From Corynebacterium confusum (GTDB lineage Bacteria; Actinomycetota; Actinomycetes; Mycobacteriales; Mycobacteriaceae), in the NCBI RefSeq assembly GCF_030408715.1, contig NZ_CP047202.1, positions 1,018,294 through 1,082,293 of the forward strand: 64,000 nucleotides of DNA. Reading direction: 5' to 3'. Of the stretch, positions 17,146-28,695 are shown piece by piece. Each line of letters starts with the position of its first letter. Position 1 is the stretch's first letter. The translations under genes were made by a program, and so were the position numbers. The notes under the pieces are model-generated. The model was given only the letters and a program-made list of their open reading frames with translations. It was not told the DNA's origin and searched no databases.

Positions 17146-17181
17146 TTCATCATTGCCGCTCGCTGGAACGACAATGATGAA
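17146..17181 (-). terminator. AT-rich hairpin between the peptidase gene and tRNA-Arg
   Basis: TTCATCATTG at 17146-17155 and CAATGATGAA at 17172-17181 are perfectly complementary (10 bp) around a 16-nt loop, 4 nt upstream of the tRNA 5' end. It follows the minus-strand peptidase and could terminate it or mark a processing site; the U-tract is poor. Confidence 0.5.
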
Positions 17182-17207
17182 ATTCTAACCCATCGGGCCA
17201 GTCAGTG

Positions 17208-18791
17208 TTAAATCAGGCCCGGAGCTTCGTTAACGTCGCTGGTCCCGGTGCGCAGATACTCCAGCACGATCTCGTCGACAGCCGCGTTGCCGGAGGCGAC
17301 GTGCCCGTGGCCTGGGCCGTGGACGGTCACGACGTGAGACCCCATCTGGCGGGCCATATCGCCGTGGAACTGGTACGGGGTCTGCGGGTCGCCGGTGGCG
17401 TTGATCTGCAGCGGGCGGTGCTCGAGCTCGGCGCCGTTTAGCGCCGGGACGGAGGTCACCGGCCCGCGGCCGCTGCAGGCGATGCCGGAGCCATACAGGG
17501 AATTGAACACTGTGAACGGATCCTGGGTGACAAATGCCGACCACACGTAGGACGGGACCAGGCCGGGGTTGGCCCGGGAGGAGTTCTCGTTGCACAGGAC
17601 GAGGTTCTGCATGGACTGGGCCTGGGTTTGTGCCTCGAGCGTCTTGCGGGCCTGCTCCGGATCCTGGGGTCCGCCCAGGTCCTCGATGCCAGCGATGTGC
17701 TTAGCAAGCGCCTCCCAGCTGGCGGCCGAAGGCACGAGTAGGCGGGTGAGCATCAGGGTGTTCGAGTTGACCTGGGAGGCCTGCGGGTTGCGGATCTTGT
17801 CGCCCAGGAACTCGGCCTGGACGCGCAGCTCACCGGTCGCGGTCATGATATTGGCCGCCGGCTGGCTGGAAAACTCCAGTCCCGGGGGCAGGTCGCCGAT
17901 CTTGGCGTTCGGCGGCAGCACCGTCGGGCGCACGCCGGCCTCGCGGGCTACCTTGCGCGACCACGACTCGTAGGCCTTAAGGGGAGTGGTGCCCAGGTGA
18001 TAGGTGGCGTCGTTAGCCGCGACGTAGTCGAAGAAATCGTGCAGCGCGTTCTCGTAGCCGGATTGCTGGTCGGCCAGGGTGCCGTTCCACGCGCGGGCGG
18101 GGCTCATGGCCGAGTCCAGCACGACCTTGTCGGTGTGCTGGGGGTAGAAGGTGGCGTAGGTAGAGCCCAGCAGGGTGCCGTAGCTCAGCCCCATGATGGA
18201 AATCCGGTCCTCGCCCAAGGCCTGGCGCACCATCTCCCAGTCGCGGGCGGTGTTCTCGGTGGTCAGGGAGTTGGTGTAGCCGGGCGTGGACTTCTCGCAA
18301 GAGTTACGGATATAGGCGCCGGCGCGGGTGACGGCGTCGAGGTCGCTGCCGCCCGGCTGGGTGCATTCCACCGGGGTGGAGCCGGGCAGGCCACGCGGCT
18401 GGACCGCCACGCGGTCCCACTCGTTGGCAATTCCCTCGGGCCAGGCGAACTGCTCACTGCCGAAGTAGGAGTAGCCGTCCCCACCCGGGCCGCCCGGGTT
18501 GCCGAAGAGCACGCCGCGCTTGGCCTGCGGGTTGGTCGCCGGCACGCGCAGGAAGCCGACGCTGATGGTGCCGGCCGACGGGTTGTCGTAGTACGTGGGG
18601 ACCTCGATGCGGCCGCACTCTGCGTTGTCCTCGGTGACCTGCTCGGGGCAGTCCTCCCACTGGATCTGCGGGGCGGCGTTCGGGGCTTCTTGGGCTACCG
18701 CCGGGCCGGCGGCGAGGCTGCAGGCCACCCCGAGCGCTGCCAGGACGGAAGCCGCGGCCCGGGCCGGGCGTTTCTGAAAAGGTCGTAGCAC
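17208..18791 (-). CDS. Secreted tripeptidyl aminopeptidase-like alpha/beta hydrolase (S33)
   Basis: The 527-residue protein starts at a GTG (18791) with an AGGAGAA ribosome site, and begins with a basic N-terminus and a hydrophobic stretch ending AAGPAVAQEAP, a clear signal peptide cut after AVA/QEA. The fold is alpha/beta-hydrolase: oxyanion-region NPGGPGGDGYSYF, nucleophile elbow GLSYGTLLG, and late ATGDPQTPYQFHGD and HGPGHGHVASGN for Asp and His. Such proteins, e.g. mycobacterial and corynebacterial TAP-like hydrolases, remove N-terminal tripeptides outside the cell. It follows the lut operon on the same strand but a terminator separates them, so it is likely expressed independently. Confidence 0.87.
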   Translation of the reverse strand: MLRPFQKRPARAAASVLAALGVACSLAAGPAVAQEAPNAAPQIQWEDCPEQVTEDNAECGRIEVPTYYDNPSAGTISVGFLRVPATNPQAKRGVLFGNPGGPGGDGYSYFGSEQFAWPEGIANEWDRVAVQPRGLPGSTPVECTQPGGSDLDAVTRAGAYIRNSCEKSTPGYTNSLTTENTARDWEMVRQALGEDRISIMGLSYGTLLGSTYATFYPQHTDKVVLDSAMSPARAWNGTLADQQSGYENALHDFFDYVAANDATYHLGTTPLKAYESWSRKVAREAGVRPTVLPPNAKIGDLPPGLEFSSQPAANIMTATGELRVQAEFLGDKIRNPQASQVNSNTLMLTRLLVPSAASWEALAKHIAGIEDLGGPQDPEQARKTLEAQTQAQSMQNLVLCNENSSRANPGLVPSYVWSAFVTQDPFTVFNSLYGSGIACSGRGPVTSVPALNGAELEHRPLQINATGDPQTPYQFHGDMARQMGSHVVTVHGPGHGHVASGNAAVDEIVLEYLRTGTSDVNEAPGLI

Positions 18792-18901
18792 CTGATTCTC
18801 CTAGGAACTGAGTCAGTAAAGAAATTGAAAATAACGGAAACCATAGGGTTTGAGTGTTTTTACTCTATCGCCGCCTCCCTCGCGCGGCACGTTTGCTCAA
18901 C

Positions 18902-18963
18902 AAAAAGGGGGCCGGCGGGTGCCCTAGATCGCCGCAACTGGCAACTTTGGCACCGCCGGCCCC
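18902..18963 (-). terminator. Intrinsic terminator of the lut operon
   Basis: Read leftward, GGGGCCGGCGGTGCC-type arms at 18949-18963 and 18908-18923 pair with one bulge, and a run of A on the + strand (T on the transcript, 18902-18906) follows. It lies just after lutC. Confidence 0.8.
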
Positions 18964-18979
18964 ACGGGGCGGGAAAGCG

Positions 18980-19630
18980 CTACTTCACGATGACGACGAT
19001 CAGGTCGCGCGGCCCGTGCACGCCCTCCACGCGGGAGAGCTCAATATCGGAGGTCGCCGACGGGCCCGAAATCCAGGTCGCCGGGTGCTCCGGGTTCATG
19101 CGGGAAACCATCTCCGGCACGCCGTAGACAATGTTTTCCTGGCGGACGATGCACACGTGGCGGTCCGGGACCAGGGTCAGCGCGCGGCGGCCGTTGGTCT
19201 CACCGGCCTCGAGCGAGATCGTGCCGGTCTGGGCGGCGGTGACGTGGGATTCCGTCACGACGGCATCGACCTCGTTGAGGGTGCGCGGGTTGACGTCGTT
19301 GGAATCCGGCTTGGCCTCCCCGTCAAACTGGGCGAAAAGCTCAGTGTCCATGCCCGGGGCGTAGCGGATGTCGTGGCAGTCCTTGTCCGACAGGATCTTC
19401 GCCAGGGTGGCCGGCAGCTCCGCGGTGTCGGTGACGTGCACGTCGGCCTTGTAGTCCACCAGGCGGTCGATCAGCAGGTCGCGCAGCTCATCCGGGGCGA
19501 CCTGGCGGTCGCGCTGGTAATCGCGCGGGACGTCCACGTGGTCGGCCAGGCCCGCGGACTTCTGGGCGGAGCGGATGCGGGACAGGATTTCCTTCTTGGC
19601 TGCGCAGGATTGTTCAGTGGTACGTGTCAT
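18980..19630 (-). CDS. lutC: Lactate utilisation protein LutC (LUD domain)
   Basis: The 216-residue protein is the LutC-type LUD (lactate utilisation domain) subunit. Features include GTISLEAGETNGRRALTLVPDRHVCIVR and YGVPEMVSRM in the C-terminal half, typical of the LUD fold. With LutA and LutB it forms the L-lactate oxidation complex converting L-lactate to pyruvate through iron-sulfur chemistry. The gene is last in lutABC, 6 bp after lutB, with AAGGAG inside the lutB end serving as ribosome site. Its N-terminus AAKKEILSRIRSAQKSAG is typical of the family. Assignment rests on operon context as well as sequence. Confidence 0.9.
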   Translation of the reverse strand: MTRTTEQSCAAKKEILSRIRSAQKSAGLADHVDVPRDYQRDRQVAPDELRDLLIDRLVDYKADVHVTDTAELPATLAKILSDKDCHDIRYAPGMDTELFAQFDGEAKPDSNDVNPRTLNEVDAVVTESHVTAAQTGTISLEAGETNGRRALTLVPDRHVCIVRQENIVYGVPEMVSRMNPEHPATWISGPSATSDIELSRVEGVHGPRDLIVVIVK

Positions 19631-19636
19631 GACTTA

Positions 19637-21183
<1,547 letters not shown>

Positions 21184-21184
<1 letters not shown>

Positions 21185-21969
21185 TAGAGCATCTTCTCCT
21201 TCGAGTAAGCTGCGGACTTCGGCGTCCAGGGGTGTTCCTTGGTCGAGGCGAGGATCTCCGCCATGTGCACGGCGCGGATGCCGGCCTGCTGGCGCGAGAG
21301 GGCGCCGGCGATGTTCATCAGGCAGGAGGAGTCGCCGCCGGTGACGTACTCGGCGCGGGTGTCCTTGATGTGGCGGGTCTTGTCCGTGACCATGGCCTGG
21401 GAGACCTCGGGGTTCTTCAGCGAGAAGGTGCCGCCGAAGCCGCAGCATTCCTCTGCGTTTTCCAGCGGGACCAGCTCCATGCCCTCGACGTTCTTGAGCA
21501 GCTGGTAGGGGCGGTCCGCCAGCTTCAAAAAGCGCAGGCCGTGGCAGGAGGAGTGGTAGGTCACCCGGTGCGGGAAGAAGGCGCCCAGCTGGGTGGTCTG
21601 CGCGATGTCGACGAGGAACTCCGGCAGGTCGTAGGTCTTGTCAGCGGCCTTCTTGGCGCCGTCCACGTCGGCCTTGCTACCGAAGCGGTCGGCGATCTGG
21701 ACGTGCTGCTCGCGCACCGCGCCCACGCAGGAGCCGGAGGCGGAGACCACGTAGTCGATGGAAGGATCCGCGAAGGCGTCCGCGTAGGTGCGGATCATGC
21801 CCAGCGTTTCTTCCTGGTAACCGGTGTTGACGTGCATCTGCCCGCAGCAGGTCTGTTCCTCCGGGAAGACCACCTCGTGGCCCAAGCGGGAAAGGATTAG
21901 GGCAGTGGCTTTGTGAGCGTCCGGGAAAAGGGCGTCGCCAATGCAGGTGGAAAACAATGCTATTCGCAT
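21184..21969 (-). CDS. lutA: Lactate utilisation protein LutA (CCG domain)
   Basis: The 261-residue protein is a LutA/GlpC-type cysteine-rich-domain protein. It carries the twin CCG motifs: PEEQTCCGQMHVNTGY near residue 40 and LENAEECCGFGGTFSLKNP near 165. The CCG domains bind [4Fe-4S]-like clusters and form the catalytic Fe-S component with LutB. It is the first lut gene, with a clear AAGGAG ribosome site 7 nt before ATG 21969. Upstream is a 292-bp region with inverted repeats, then lctP on the same strand, so lactate uptake and oxidation are linked. Confidence 0.92.
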
Positions 21970-22096
21970 CGATTAGGCTCCTTGGTTTAGCGGGTACTTA
22001 AGGAGACTCTCGGAAAGTGAGGCTCCCAGAAAATTCACGGGGTTATGAACTAAATGGTAGCGCGAATGCCGTATTTAATCACCCCCAAAAATAACG

Positions 22097-22150
22097 ATGA
22101 CCTGCGGATGTTTCGAAACATTAATGTTGCGTAAATGGTCCGCAGGTCAT
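22097..22150. promoter_or_regulatory. Nested inverted repeats upstream of lutA (operator candidate)
   Basis: ATGACCTGCGGA (22097-22108) and TCCGCAGGTCAT (22139-22150) are perfect 12-bp inverted arms with a 30-bp spacer. The spacer itself holds a perfect 12-bp palindrome TGTTTCGAAACA (22109-22120) and a second one, AACATTAATGTT (22117-22128). Both lie about 120-180 bp before lutA. A lactate-responsive GntR-type regulator is one possible binder; the hairpin could also act in RNA. Confidence 0.5.
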
Positions 22151-22261
22151 GCGCCTGCCCCGCGCGATTTGCGCGGGTTTCAGGGGCCAGACGGTTTGGG
22201 GGTATCCGGGGTTATCAGGGGCGTGTAAGGAAAGCCTTAGGGAACTAGGTCTGGGGTCTGG

Positions 22262-23908
22262 TTAGGGCACTAGGAACCCGAGCACGTTCGTCATCAGGAA
22301 GACGATGACGCACACGACGGCCAAGAAGGCCAGCGAATAGCCCACCACGTTCTTGAGAATGACGGACTCCTTGCCCTCCATCTGCACGGCGGTGGCCGCA
22401 ATCGCCAGCGACTGGGGGGAGATCATCTTGCCGACCACGCCACCGGAGGTGTTGGCGGCCAGCATCAGATCCGGGTTGACGTGGATGCGCTCGGCGGCGG
22501 CGACCTGCAGGTTGGCGAACAGGGCGTTGGCCGAGGTATCCGAGCCGGTCACGGCGGTGCCGATCCAGCCGAGCACCGGGGCGAACAGCGCGAAGATGCC
22601 GCCGGCCGAGGAGACGAACTCACCGATGGCGATGGTCTGGCCGGAGTAGTTCATGGTGTAGGCCAGCGCCAGGACCAAGATGATGGTCAGGGCGGAGAAC
22701 TTCATGCGGCTGACGACGTCGCCGAAGGCGGTCACCGGCTGGCCGAAACTCAGTTTGTAGCGGCCATTCTCGTTGAAGAAGTGGTAGATGATCGTCACGA
22801 TGATGCCAGAAATCAGCAGCAGCGTACCGGGGTTGCCAAAGACGTTGAAGCTGAAGCTGGTGTCCATGACGTTGCCGGTCGCGTCCACGATCGTCCCGTC
22901 CAGGAAAGGCCAGCCGGTCTTGATTACCCAGAAGCCGAACAGGGCCGGGATGGTGGTTGCCACGGCGAAGACCGCGGTGACCACGGCGTAGGGCAACAGG
23001 GCCATCCAGATGCGGCGGCCGGTGAGATCGCTGGTGCCGTCCTGGGCCGGCAGCTCCATGCGCTCGCGCAGGGCGGCCACGCCCCTGGGCTTCCAGACGC
23101 GCAGGAAGGCGAACGCGCAGCCCAGGGAGACGATGCAGGCGATGACGTTGGTCAGCTGGTAGGCGAAGAAGGTCGCCGCGAGCCACTGGGCCGCCGCGAA
23201 GGAAATGCCGATGACGGCGGCCGCCGGGGCGGTCTCCTTCACGCCGCGCGCCCCGTCCAGAATGAACGCGATGAGGAAGGGCACCATGGCGGCGATGACC
23301 AGCACCTGCAGCGAAATCAGGGCGGCGATGTCATGGGTCTGCTCCAGGGTACGGCCGCCGACCTCGCCGGCGGTGGTCACCGGGATGCCCACGGCGCCGA
23401 AGGCCACGGGGGCGGTGTTGGCAATCAGGACCACGGTCGCAGCGCGCAGCGGCTTGACGCCGAGCGCCATGATCATGGTGGCGGTGATGGCCACCGGGGC
23501 GCCGAAGCCGGCCAGGGCCTCCAGTAGGCCGCCGAAGCAGAAGGCGATGAGGATGGCCTGGATGCGGATATCGCCGTCGCCCAGCAGGTCGAAGGTCTTG
23601 CGCAGATCCTCAAACCGGCCGGAGGCCACGGTGATTTCGTAGAACCAAATGGCGGTGATGATGACCCAGACGATGGGCAGCAGGCCGAAGAGGCCACCGC
23701 GGACTGCGGACGAGAGGGCCATGTCGATGGGCATCGCGAAGCCCACGATGGCGATCGCTAGGGAAGTCAGCAGCGCGACCGCGCCGGAGGTGTGGGCACG
23801 GGCCTTGAAACCCAACAACATAATGAAAAAGGCGACGAGCGGCAGGGTGGCCACGAGCGCGGTGAGCCCGAGGCTGTCCCCGATCGCTGAGGTGTTAATC
23901 TCAAACAA
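22262..23908 (-). CDS. lctP: L-lactate permease
   Basis: The 548-residue protein has about 13 hydrophobic helices and the length of LctP/LldP permeases, which import lactate with protons. Blocks such as FEALAGFGAPVAITATMIMALG and ILSWIGTAVTGSDTSANALF (as GWIGTAVTGSDTSANAL here) are family marks. It starts at a TTG (23908) with GAGGA 6-10 nt upstream. It lies upstream of lutABC on the same strand with a 292-bp gap containing inverted repeats, so it may be one lactate operon with an internal promoter. Upstream, a palindrome at 24012-24026 could bind a regulator. Confidence 0.93.
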   Translation of the reverse strand: MFEINTSAIGDSLGLTALVATLPLVAFFIMLLGFKARAHTSGAVALLTSLAIAIVGFAMPIDMALSSAVRGGLFGLLPIVWVIITAIWFYEITVASGRFEDLRKTFDLLGDGDIRIQAILIAFCFGGLLEALAGFGAPVAITATMIMALGVKPLRAATVVLIANTAPVAFGAVGIPVTTAGEVGGRTLEQTHDIAALISLQVLVIAAMVPFLIAFILDGARGVKETAPAAAVIGISFAAAQWLAATFFAYQLTNVIACIVSLGCAFAFLRVWKPRGVAALRERMELPAQDGTSDLTGRRIWMALLPYAVVTAVFAVATTIPALFGFWVIKTGWPFLDGTIVDATGNVMDTSFSFNVFGNPGTLLLISGIIVTIIYHFFNENGRYKLSFGQPVTAFGDVVSRMKFSALTIILVLALAYTMNYSGQTIAIGEFVSSAGGIFALFAPVLGWIGTAVTGSDTSANALFANLQVAAAERIHVNPDLMLAANTSGGVVGKMISPQSLAIAATAVQMEGKESVILKNVVGYSLAFLAVVCVIVFLMTNVLGFLVP

Positions 23909-24011
23909 GATGCGTCCTCGAATTCTCCAGATAGGGAGGCCCCGACTATTCGGGGCACAGCGGGTAGTACACGGTGCTCATTGTGGTTAGTCGGGGGTAA
24001 ACCGGCTTAGA

Positions 24012-24026
24012 AACTCACACTGAGTT
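24012..24026. promoter_or_regulatory. Inverted repeat AACTCA-cac-TGAGTT upstream of lctP
   Basis: AACTCA (24012-24017) and TGAGTT (24021-24026) form a perfect 6-bp inverted repeat, about 105 bp upstream of lctP and between it and argS. Possible operator. Confidence 0.35.
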
Positions 24027-24131
24027 AAGAAAAGCATAGCGCGGACCTGTAGTTTGCAGACCATTTCGGTCCGCTTATGGGGCATCTCATGCACTGGCGG
24101 GGTTAGTGCGGTAGTCAAACGGGATATTCGA

Positions 24132-24137
24132 TAGAGT
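24132..24137 (+). promoter_or_regulatory. -10 box (TAGAGT) for argS
   Basis: TAGAGT lies 8 nt before the argS ATG at 24146, suggesting a leaderless start; no Shine-Dalgarno is visible. Confidence 0.5.
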
Positions 24138-24145
24138 TTAGGGTT

Positions 24146-25798
24146 ATGACTCCGGCAGAACTGGCACAACTGATTAAGGACACCGCCACCGCAGTGTTGG
24201 CGGAACACGACCTGGACACCTCCGTTATCCCCGAGACCGTGACCGTGGAGCGCCCGCGCAACCCGGAACACGGCGATTACGCGACCAACCTGGCGCTGCA
24301 GGTCGCCAAGAAGGCGGGCACCCAGCCGCGCGAGCTGGCCACCTGGCTGGCCGCCGCGTTGGACGAGCAGGACGCGATCGCGGAGACCGACGTCGCCGGC
24401 CCGGGCTTTTTGAACATCCGCCTGGCTGCCGATGCCCAGGGCGACGTGGTGGGCAAGATCCGCGAGGCCGGCTCCGACTTCGGCAAGAACACCACCTTTG
24501 CCGGGGAGAAGATCAACCTGGAGTTCGTCTCTGCGAACCCGACCGGGCCCATCCACCTCGGGGGTACCCGGTGGGCGGCCGTCGGTGATTCCCTGGGCCG
24601 CGTACTGGAGGCCAGCGGTGCGGAGGTCACCCGCGAGTACTACTTCAACGACCACGGCGGGCAGATCGACCGTTTCGCCCGCTCCCTGGTGGCGGCCGCC
24701 CAGGGCGAGCCCACCCCGGAGGACGGCTACGGCGGGGCATACATCCAGGACATCGCCAGCGCGGTGCTGGAGAAGAACCCGTCCTCCCTGGACGGCTCCC
24801 CGGAACAGGTCCAGGAAGCCTTCCGTGCTGACGGCGTGGACATGATGTTCGCCCAGATTAAGCAGTCCCTGCACGAATTCGGCGTGGACTTCGACGTCTA
24901 CTTCCACGAGAACTCGCTGTTCGAGTCCGGCGCGGTCGAGCGCGCGCTGGACCAGCTCAAGGAGCAGGGCGAGCTCTACGAGGCGGACAACGCCTGGTGG
25001 CTGAAATCCACCGATTACGGCGACTCCAAGGACCGCGTGGTCGTCAAGTCCGACGGTAACGCCGCCTATATCGCCGGCGATATCGCCTACGTCGCGGATA
25101 AATTCGACCGCGGCCACACCCTGAACATCTACATGCTCGGCGCCGACCACCACGGCTACGTGCCGCGCCTGAAGGCCGCCGCGGCGGCGCTGGGCTACGA
25201 CGCCGGCGCGGTCGAAGTGCTCATCGGCCAGATGGTCAACCTGCTGCGCGACGGCAAGCCGGTGCGCATGTCCAAGCGCGCGGGCACCGTCATCACGCTG
25301 GAGGACCTGGTGGCCGCCATCGGCGTGGACGCGGCCCGCTACTCGCTGGTGCGCTCGTCCGTGGACCAGTCCATCGACATCGACCTGGGCCTGTGGCAGA
25401 CCCAGTCCTCCGACAACCCCGTCTATTACGTGCAGTATGGGCACGCCCGCCTGTGCTCCCTGGCGCGCAAGGCGGCCGAGGCCGGCGTGACCGCCGACCG
25501 CGCGGATCTGTCCCTGTTGACCCACGACCGCGAGGGCGACCTCATCCGCACCCTGGGCGATTTCCCAGCCGTGGTGGCCGAGGCCGCGCAGCTGCGCGAG
25601 CCGCACCGCATCGCCCGCTACGCCGAGGAGTTGGCCGCCAGCTTCCACCGCTTCTACGACCAGTGCCAGGTCCTGCCCAAGGCCGGCGAGGAGGCCCAGC
25701 CGGTGCACTCGGCCCGCTTCGCGCTGGCCGATGCCGCCCGCACCACCCTGGCCAACGCCCTGACCATGGTGGGCGTGACCGCCCCGGAGCGGATGTGA
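24146..25798 (+). CDS. argS: Arginyl-tRNA synthetase
   Basis: The 550-residue class Ia synthetase charges tRNA-Arg. The HIGH-like motif is [10 protein letters not shown] (near residue 128) and the KMSKS-like motif is [16 protein letters not shown] (near residue 372). An N-terminal tRNA-binding domain and C-terminal DALR-type anticodon-binding region ([16 protein letters not shown]...) complete the protein. The gene overlaps lysA by one base at an ATGA junction, a pairing (argS-lysA) described as an operon in corynebacteria. It is probably leaderless from the TAGAGT -10 box 8 nt upstream. No arginine-responsive element is visible. Confidence 0.96.
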   Translation: MTPAELAQLIKDTATAVLAEHDLDTSVIPETVTVERPRNPEHGDYATNLALQVAKKAGTQPRELATWLAAALDEQDAIAETDVAGPGFLNIRLAADAQGDVVGKIREAGSDFGKNTTFAGEKINLEFVSANPTGPIHLGGTRWAAVGDSLGRVLEASGAEVTREYYFNDHGGQIDRFARSLVAAAQGEPTPEDGYGGAYIQDIASAVLEKNPSSLDGSPEQVQEAFRADGVDMMFAQIKQSLHEFGVDFDVYFHENSLFESGAVERALDQLKEQGELYEADNAWWLKSTDYGDSKDRVVVKSDGNAAYIAGDIAYVADKFDRGHTLNIYMLGADHHGYVPRLKAAAAALGYDAGAVEVLIGQMVNLLRDGKPVRMSKRAGTVITLEDLVAAIGVDAARYSLVRSSVDQSIDIDLGLWQTQSSDNPVYYVQYGHARLCSLARKAAEAGVTADRADLSLLTHDREGDLIRTLGDFPAVVAEAAQLREPHRIARYAEELAASFHRFYDQCQVLPKAGEEAQPVHSARFALADAARTTLANALTMVGVTAPERM

Positions 25799-27135
25799 TG
25801 GCCGATTTCAACGATCTGCCGGCGCATGTCTGGCCCCGCAACGCCCAGCGCGAGGAAGACGGCGTGGTCACCGTCGCCGGGGTCCCCGTGCCCGACCTGG
25901 TAGAAGAGTACGGATCACCGCTCTACGTCTTCGACGAGGACGACTTCCGCTCCCGCTGCCGCGACATGGCCGCCGCTTTCGGCGGGCCCGCCCACGTCCA
26001 CTACGCCTCCAAGGCCTTCATCTGCAAAAAGATCGTGCAGTGGGTCAACGAGGAGGGGCTGTGCCTGGACGTGGCCTCCCACAACGAGCTGCTCATTGCG
26101 CTAGCCGGCAATTTCCCCGCCGCCCGCATGACCGCCCACGGCAACAACAAGGGCGCGGACTACCTGCGCGACTGCGTGGAACACGGCGTGGGTCACGTGG
26201 TGCTTGACAACACCGATGAACTGGAGCTGCTCAACCGGATCGCCGGCGAGTTGGGGCGCGTCCAGAAGGTGATGGTGCGCGTGAAGCCGGGCGTGGACGC
26301 ACACACTCACGAGTTCATCGCCACCTCCCACGAGGACCAGAAATTTGGCATCTCGCTGGCCACCGGCGCGGCTTTCGATGCCGCCCGCGCCTGCCTGGCC
26401 GCCGACAACCTCGAGCTGGTCGGCTTGCACTGCCACGTCGGCTCCCAGGTCTTCAACGCCGAGGGCTTCAAGCTGGCCGCCGAGCGCGTCATGGCGCTGT
26501 ATTCGCGCATCCACACCGAGCTCGGCGTCACGCTGCCGGAGCTGGACCTAGGCGGCGGCTTCGGCATCCCGTACATGCCCTACGAGGAGGCCCTCGACGT
26601 GCAGGCGGTGGCTCAGGACTTGCTCACCGCGGTGGGCACCACGGCGGACGCGCTGGGCATCACCCCGCCGTTCGTCCTGGTGGAACCCGGACGCGCGCTG
26701 GTGGCCGGGTCCGCCATCGCGGTCTATTCCGTGGGCACGGTCAAGGACGTGGAGACGGGCAAGCAGGAGCTGCCGCTGCGGCGCTACCTCTCCGTCGACG
26801 GTGGGATGAGCGACAACATCCGCCCGGCCATGTACGGCTCTGAGTACGACCTGCGGGTCATGGGGCGCTACACCGACGGCGCCGAGGTGCCCTCCCGCGT
26901 GGTGGGCTTCCACTGCGAATCCGGCGATATCCTGGTCGACGAGCGGGACCTGCCGGAAGACATCACCAGCGGCGACATCGTGGCCACCGCCGCCAGCGGC
27001 GCCTACCAGTACATGATGTCCTCGCGCTATAACGGCGCGGTGCGGCCCGCGGTGGTCGCCGTGCGCGCGGGGCAGGTAAAGCCCATGCTGCGGTGCGAGA
27101 CCTTAGCCGATTTGCTCTCGCTAGAGGTCGACTAG
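25798..27135 (+). CDS. lysA: Diaminopimelate decarboxylase
   Basis: The 445-residue enzyme converts meso-diaminopimelate to lysine using PLP. I start at ATG 25798 ([15 protein letters not shown]); the longer frame back to 25393 lies inside argS. Family motifs are [14 protein letters not shown] near residue 40, the PLP lysine in [11 protein letters not shown] near 67, LHCHVGSQ near 210, [11 protein letters not shown] near 247, [11 protein letters not shown] near 298 and [16 protein letters not shown] near 370. The start overlaps the argS stop, so translation is coupled. It supplies lysine and competes for meso-DAP needed in the cell wall. A terminator follows. Confidence 0.96.
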   Translation: MADFNDLPAHVWPRNAQREEDGVVTVAGVPVPDLVEEYGSPLYVFDEDDFRSRCRDMAAAFGGPAHVHYASKAFICKKIVQWVNEEGLCLDVASHNELLIALAGNFPAARMTAHGNNKGADYLRDCVEHGVGHVVLDNTDELELLNRIAGELGRVQKVMVRVKPGVDAHTHEFIATSHEDQKFGISLATGAAFDAARACLAADNLELVGLHCHVGSQVFNAEGFKLAAERVMALYSRIHTELGVTLPELDLGGGFGIPYMPYEEALDVQAVAQDLLTAVGTTADALGITPPFVLVEPGRALVAGSAIAVYSVGTVKDVETGKQELPLRRYLSVDGGMSDNIRPAMYGSEYDLRVMGRYTDGAEVPSRVVGFHCESGDILVDERDLPEDITSGDIVATAASGAYQYMMSSRYNGAVRPAVVAVRAGQVKPMLRCETLADLLSLEVD

Positions 27136-27139
27136 TTAC

Positions 27140-27175
27140 CCCCGCCCGTGCGCTTCAGTGGCGCCCGGGCGGGAT
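27140..27175 (+). terminator. Intrinsic terminator after argS-lysA
   Basis: CCCGCCCG...GCGC pairs with GCGC..CGGGCGGG around TTCAGT, followed by ATTATTATT. Confidence 0.75.
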
Positions 27176-27265
27176 TATTATTCTCCGCTTTGCAAGCCAT
27201 TAGGCCAGCGCACGCGCGGTAGACGGGGGTTTGGTGCCGGTGGAGTGGTTCCGTTGGGACTCAAA

Positions 27266-27285
27266 ATAGACAGCTCGTTCTGTAT
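27266..27285. promoter_or_regulatory. Candidate McbR-type operator at the hom promoter
   Basis: ATAGACAGCTCGTTCTGTAT is an imperfect palindrome containing TAGAC then six bases; the McbR consensus is TAGAC-N6-GTCTA, known in the C. glutamicum hom-thrB promoter. The right half matches only partly. It overlaps a TATGAT -10 box at 27283-27288, a position suited to repression. Confidence 0.35.
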
Positions 27286-27335
27286 GATAGGCCGCGTACG
27301 TTAAACGACCGCAGAGATTGAGGAGAGCTTCGAAG

Positions 27336-28673
27336 ATGGCAGCCACCACGCAGGGAACTATCCGCACGGCTAAGGGCGAGGGCGAGACCGTCGGAATTGC
27401 GCTGCTGGGATTCGGCACCGTGGGCGCGGAGGTCTTCCGACTGCTCGGGGAGAACGCCGACGCCTTTGCGCACCGCATCGGCGGCCCGGCCGAGATCCGC
27501 GGGGTGGCCGTGTCCAACGTGGGCAAGAAGCCGCGCCCGGGCGTTCCCCAAGAGCTTCTGACCGACGATGCCCGCGCGCTCGTCGCCCGCGACGACATCG
27601 ACTTGGTCGTGGAGGTCATCGGCGGCATCGACTACCCGCGCGAGCTGGTCTTGGCCGCCCTGCGCGCCGGCAAGTCCGTGGTCACCGCCAACAAGGCGCT
27701 GGTCGCCGCCCACGCCGACGAGCTGGCCGAGGCCGCCGATGCCTCCAACGTCGACCTCTACTTCGAGGCCGCCGTCGCCGCCGCCATCCCGGTGGTCGGC
27801 ATGCTGCGCCGCTCTCTGGCCGGGGACCAGATCCAGCGTATCTCCGGCATCGTCAACGGCACGACCAACTTCATCCTGGACGCGATGGAATCCACGGGTG
27901 CGTCCTACGAGGAGGCGCTGGCGGAGGCGACCCGCCTGGGCTATGCCGAGGCCGATCCGACCGCCGACGTCGAGGGCCACGACGCCGCCTCCAAGGCCGC
28001 CATCATGGCCTCGCTGGGCTTCCACACCCGCGTGAAGTTCGAGGACGTCCACTGCGAGGGGATCACCAACATCACCGCCGAGGACATCGAGGCCGCCGAG
28101 CAGGCCGGCTATTCCATCAAGCTGCTGGCTATCTGCGAGCGGATCACCGATAAGGAAGGCAAGGAAGCAGTGAACGCGCGCGTGCACCCCACCCTCGTGG
28201 CGAAGTCGCACCCGCTGGCCTCGGTCAGCGAGTCCTACAACGCCATCTTCGTCGAGGCCGAGGCGGCCGGTTCGCTGATGTTCTACGGCAACGGCGCCGG
28301 CGGTAACCCGACCGCCTCCGCCGTGCTGGGCGACGTGGTCGGCGCGGCCCGCAACATCGTCCACGGCGGCCGCGCCCCGGGCGAGAACACCTACGCCAAC
28401 CTGCCGATCGCCTCCTTCGGCGAGGTGCGCACCCGCTACCACATCGACATGACGGTCAACGACCGGATCGGCGTGCTGGCCGAAATCGCCAACGTCTTCT
28501 CGACCAACGACGTCTCCCTGCGCACCGTCCGCCAGGAGGACGGCGACGACGAGGCCCGCCTGGTAATCGTCACGCACTCCGCCCAAGAGCATCTGCTGGC
28601 CGACATTGTGGACCAGCTGGGGGCCCTGCCGGACGTGCTGGCCGTCAACTCGGTCATCCGCCTGGGCAGCTAG
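27336..28673 (+). CDS. hom: Homoserine dehydrogenase
   Basis: This 445-residue enzyme reduces aspartate semialdehyde to homoserine with NAD(P)H, the branch point to threonine and methionine. The N-terminal Rossmann fold has [16 protein letters not shown], then [18 protein letters not shown] and a C-terminal ACT domain ([13 protein letters not shown]...) of the type that gives threonine feedback control. I start at ATG 27336; the track to 27318 adds six residues, while GAGGAG about 8-14 nt upstream supports 27336. thrB follows 22 bp downstream. A candidate McbR operator and TATGAT -10 box lie upstream. Confidence 0.95.
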   Translation: MAATTQGTIRTAKGEGETVGIALLGFGTVGAEVFRLLGENADAFAHRIGGPAEIRGVAVSNVGKKPRPGVPQELLTDDARALVARDDIDLVVEVIGGIDYPRELVLAALRAGKSVVTANKALVAAHADELAEAADASNVDLYFEAAVAAAIPVVGMLRRSLAGDQIQRISGIVNGTTNFILDAMESTGASYEEALAEATRLGYAEADPTADVEGHDAASKAAIMASLGFHTRVKFEDVHCEGITNITAEDIEAAEQAGYSIKLLAICERITDKEGKEAVNARVHPTLVAKSHPLASVSESYNAIFVEAEAAGSLMFYGNGAGGNPTASAVLGDVVGAARNIVHGGRAPGENTYANLPIASFGEVRTRYHIDMTVNDRIGVLAEIANVFSTNDVSLRTVRQEDGDDEARLVIVTHSAQEHLLADIVDQLGALPDVLAVNSVIRLGS

Positions 28674-28695
28674 GAAAGGGGAGGAAGACGCGCTC

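Noticed and set aside
23987..25708. 573-residue minus-strand frame opposite argS
   Set aside because: Antisense shadow; argS has its class I motifs on the plus strand.
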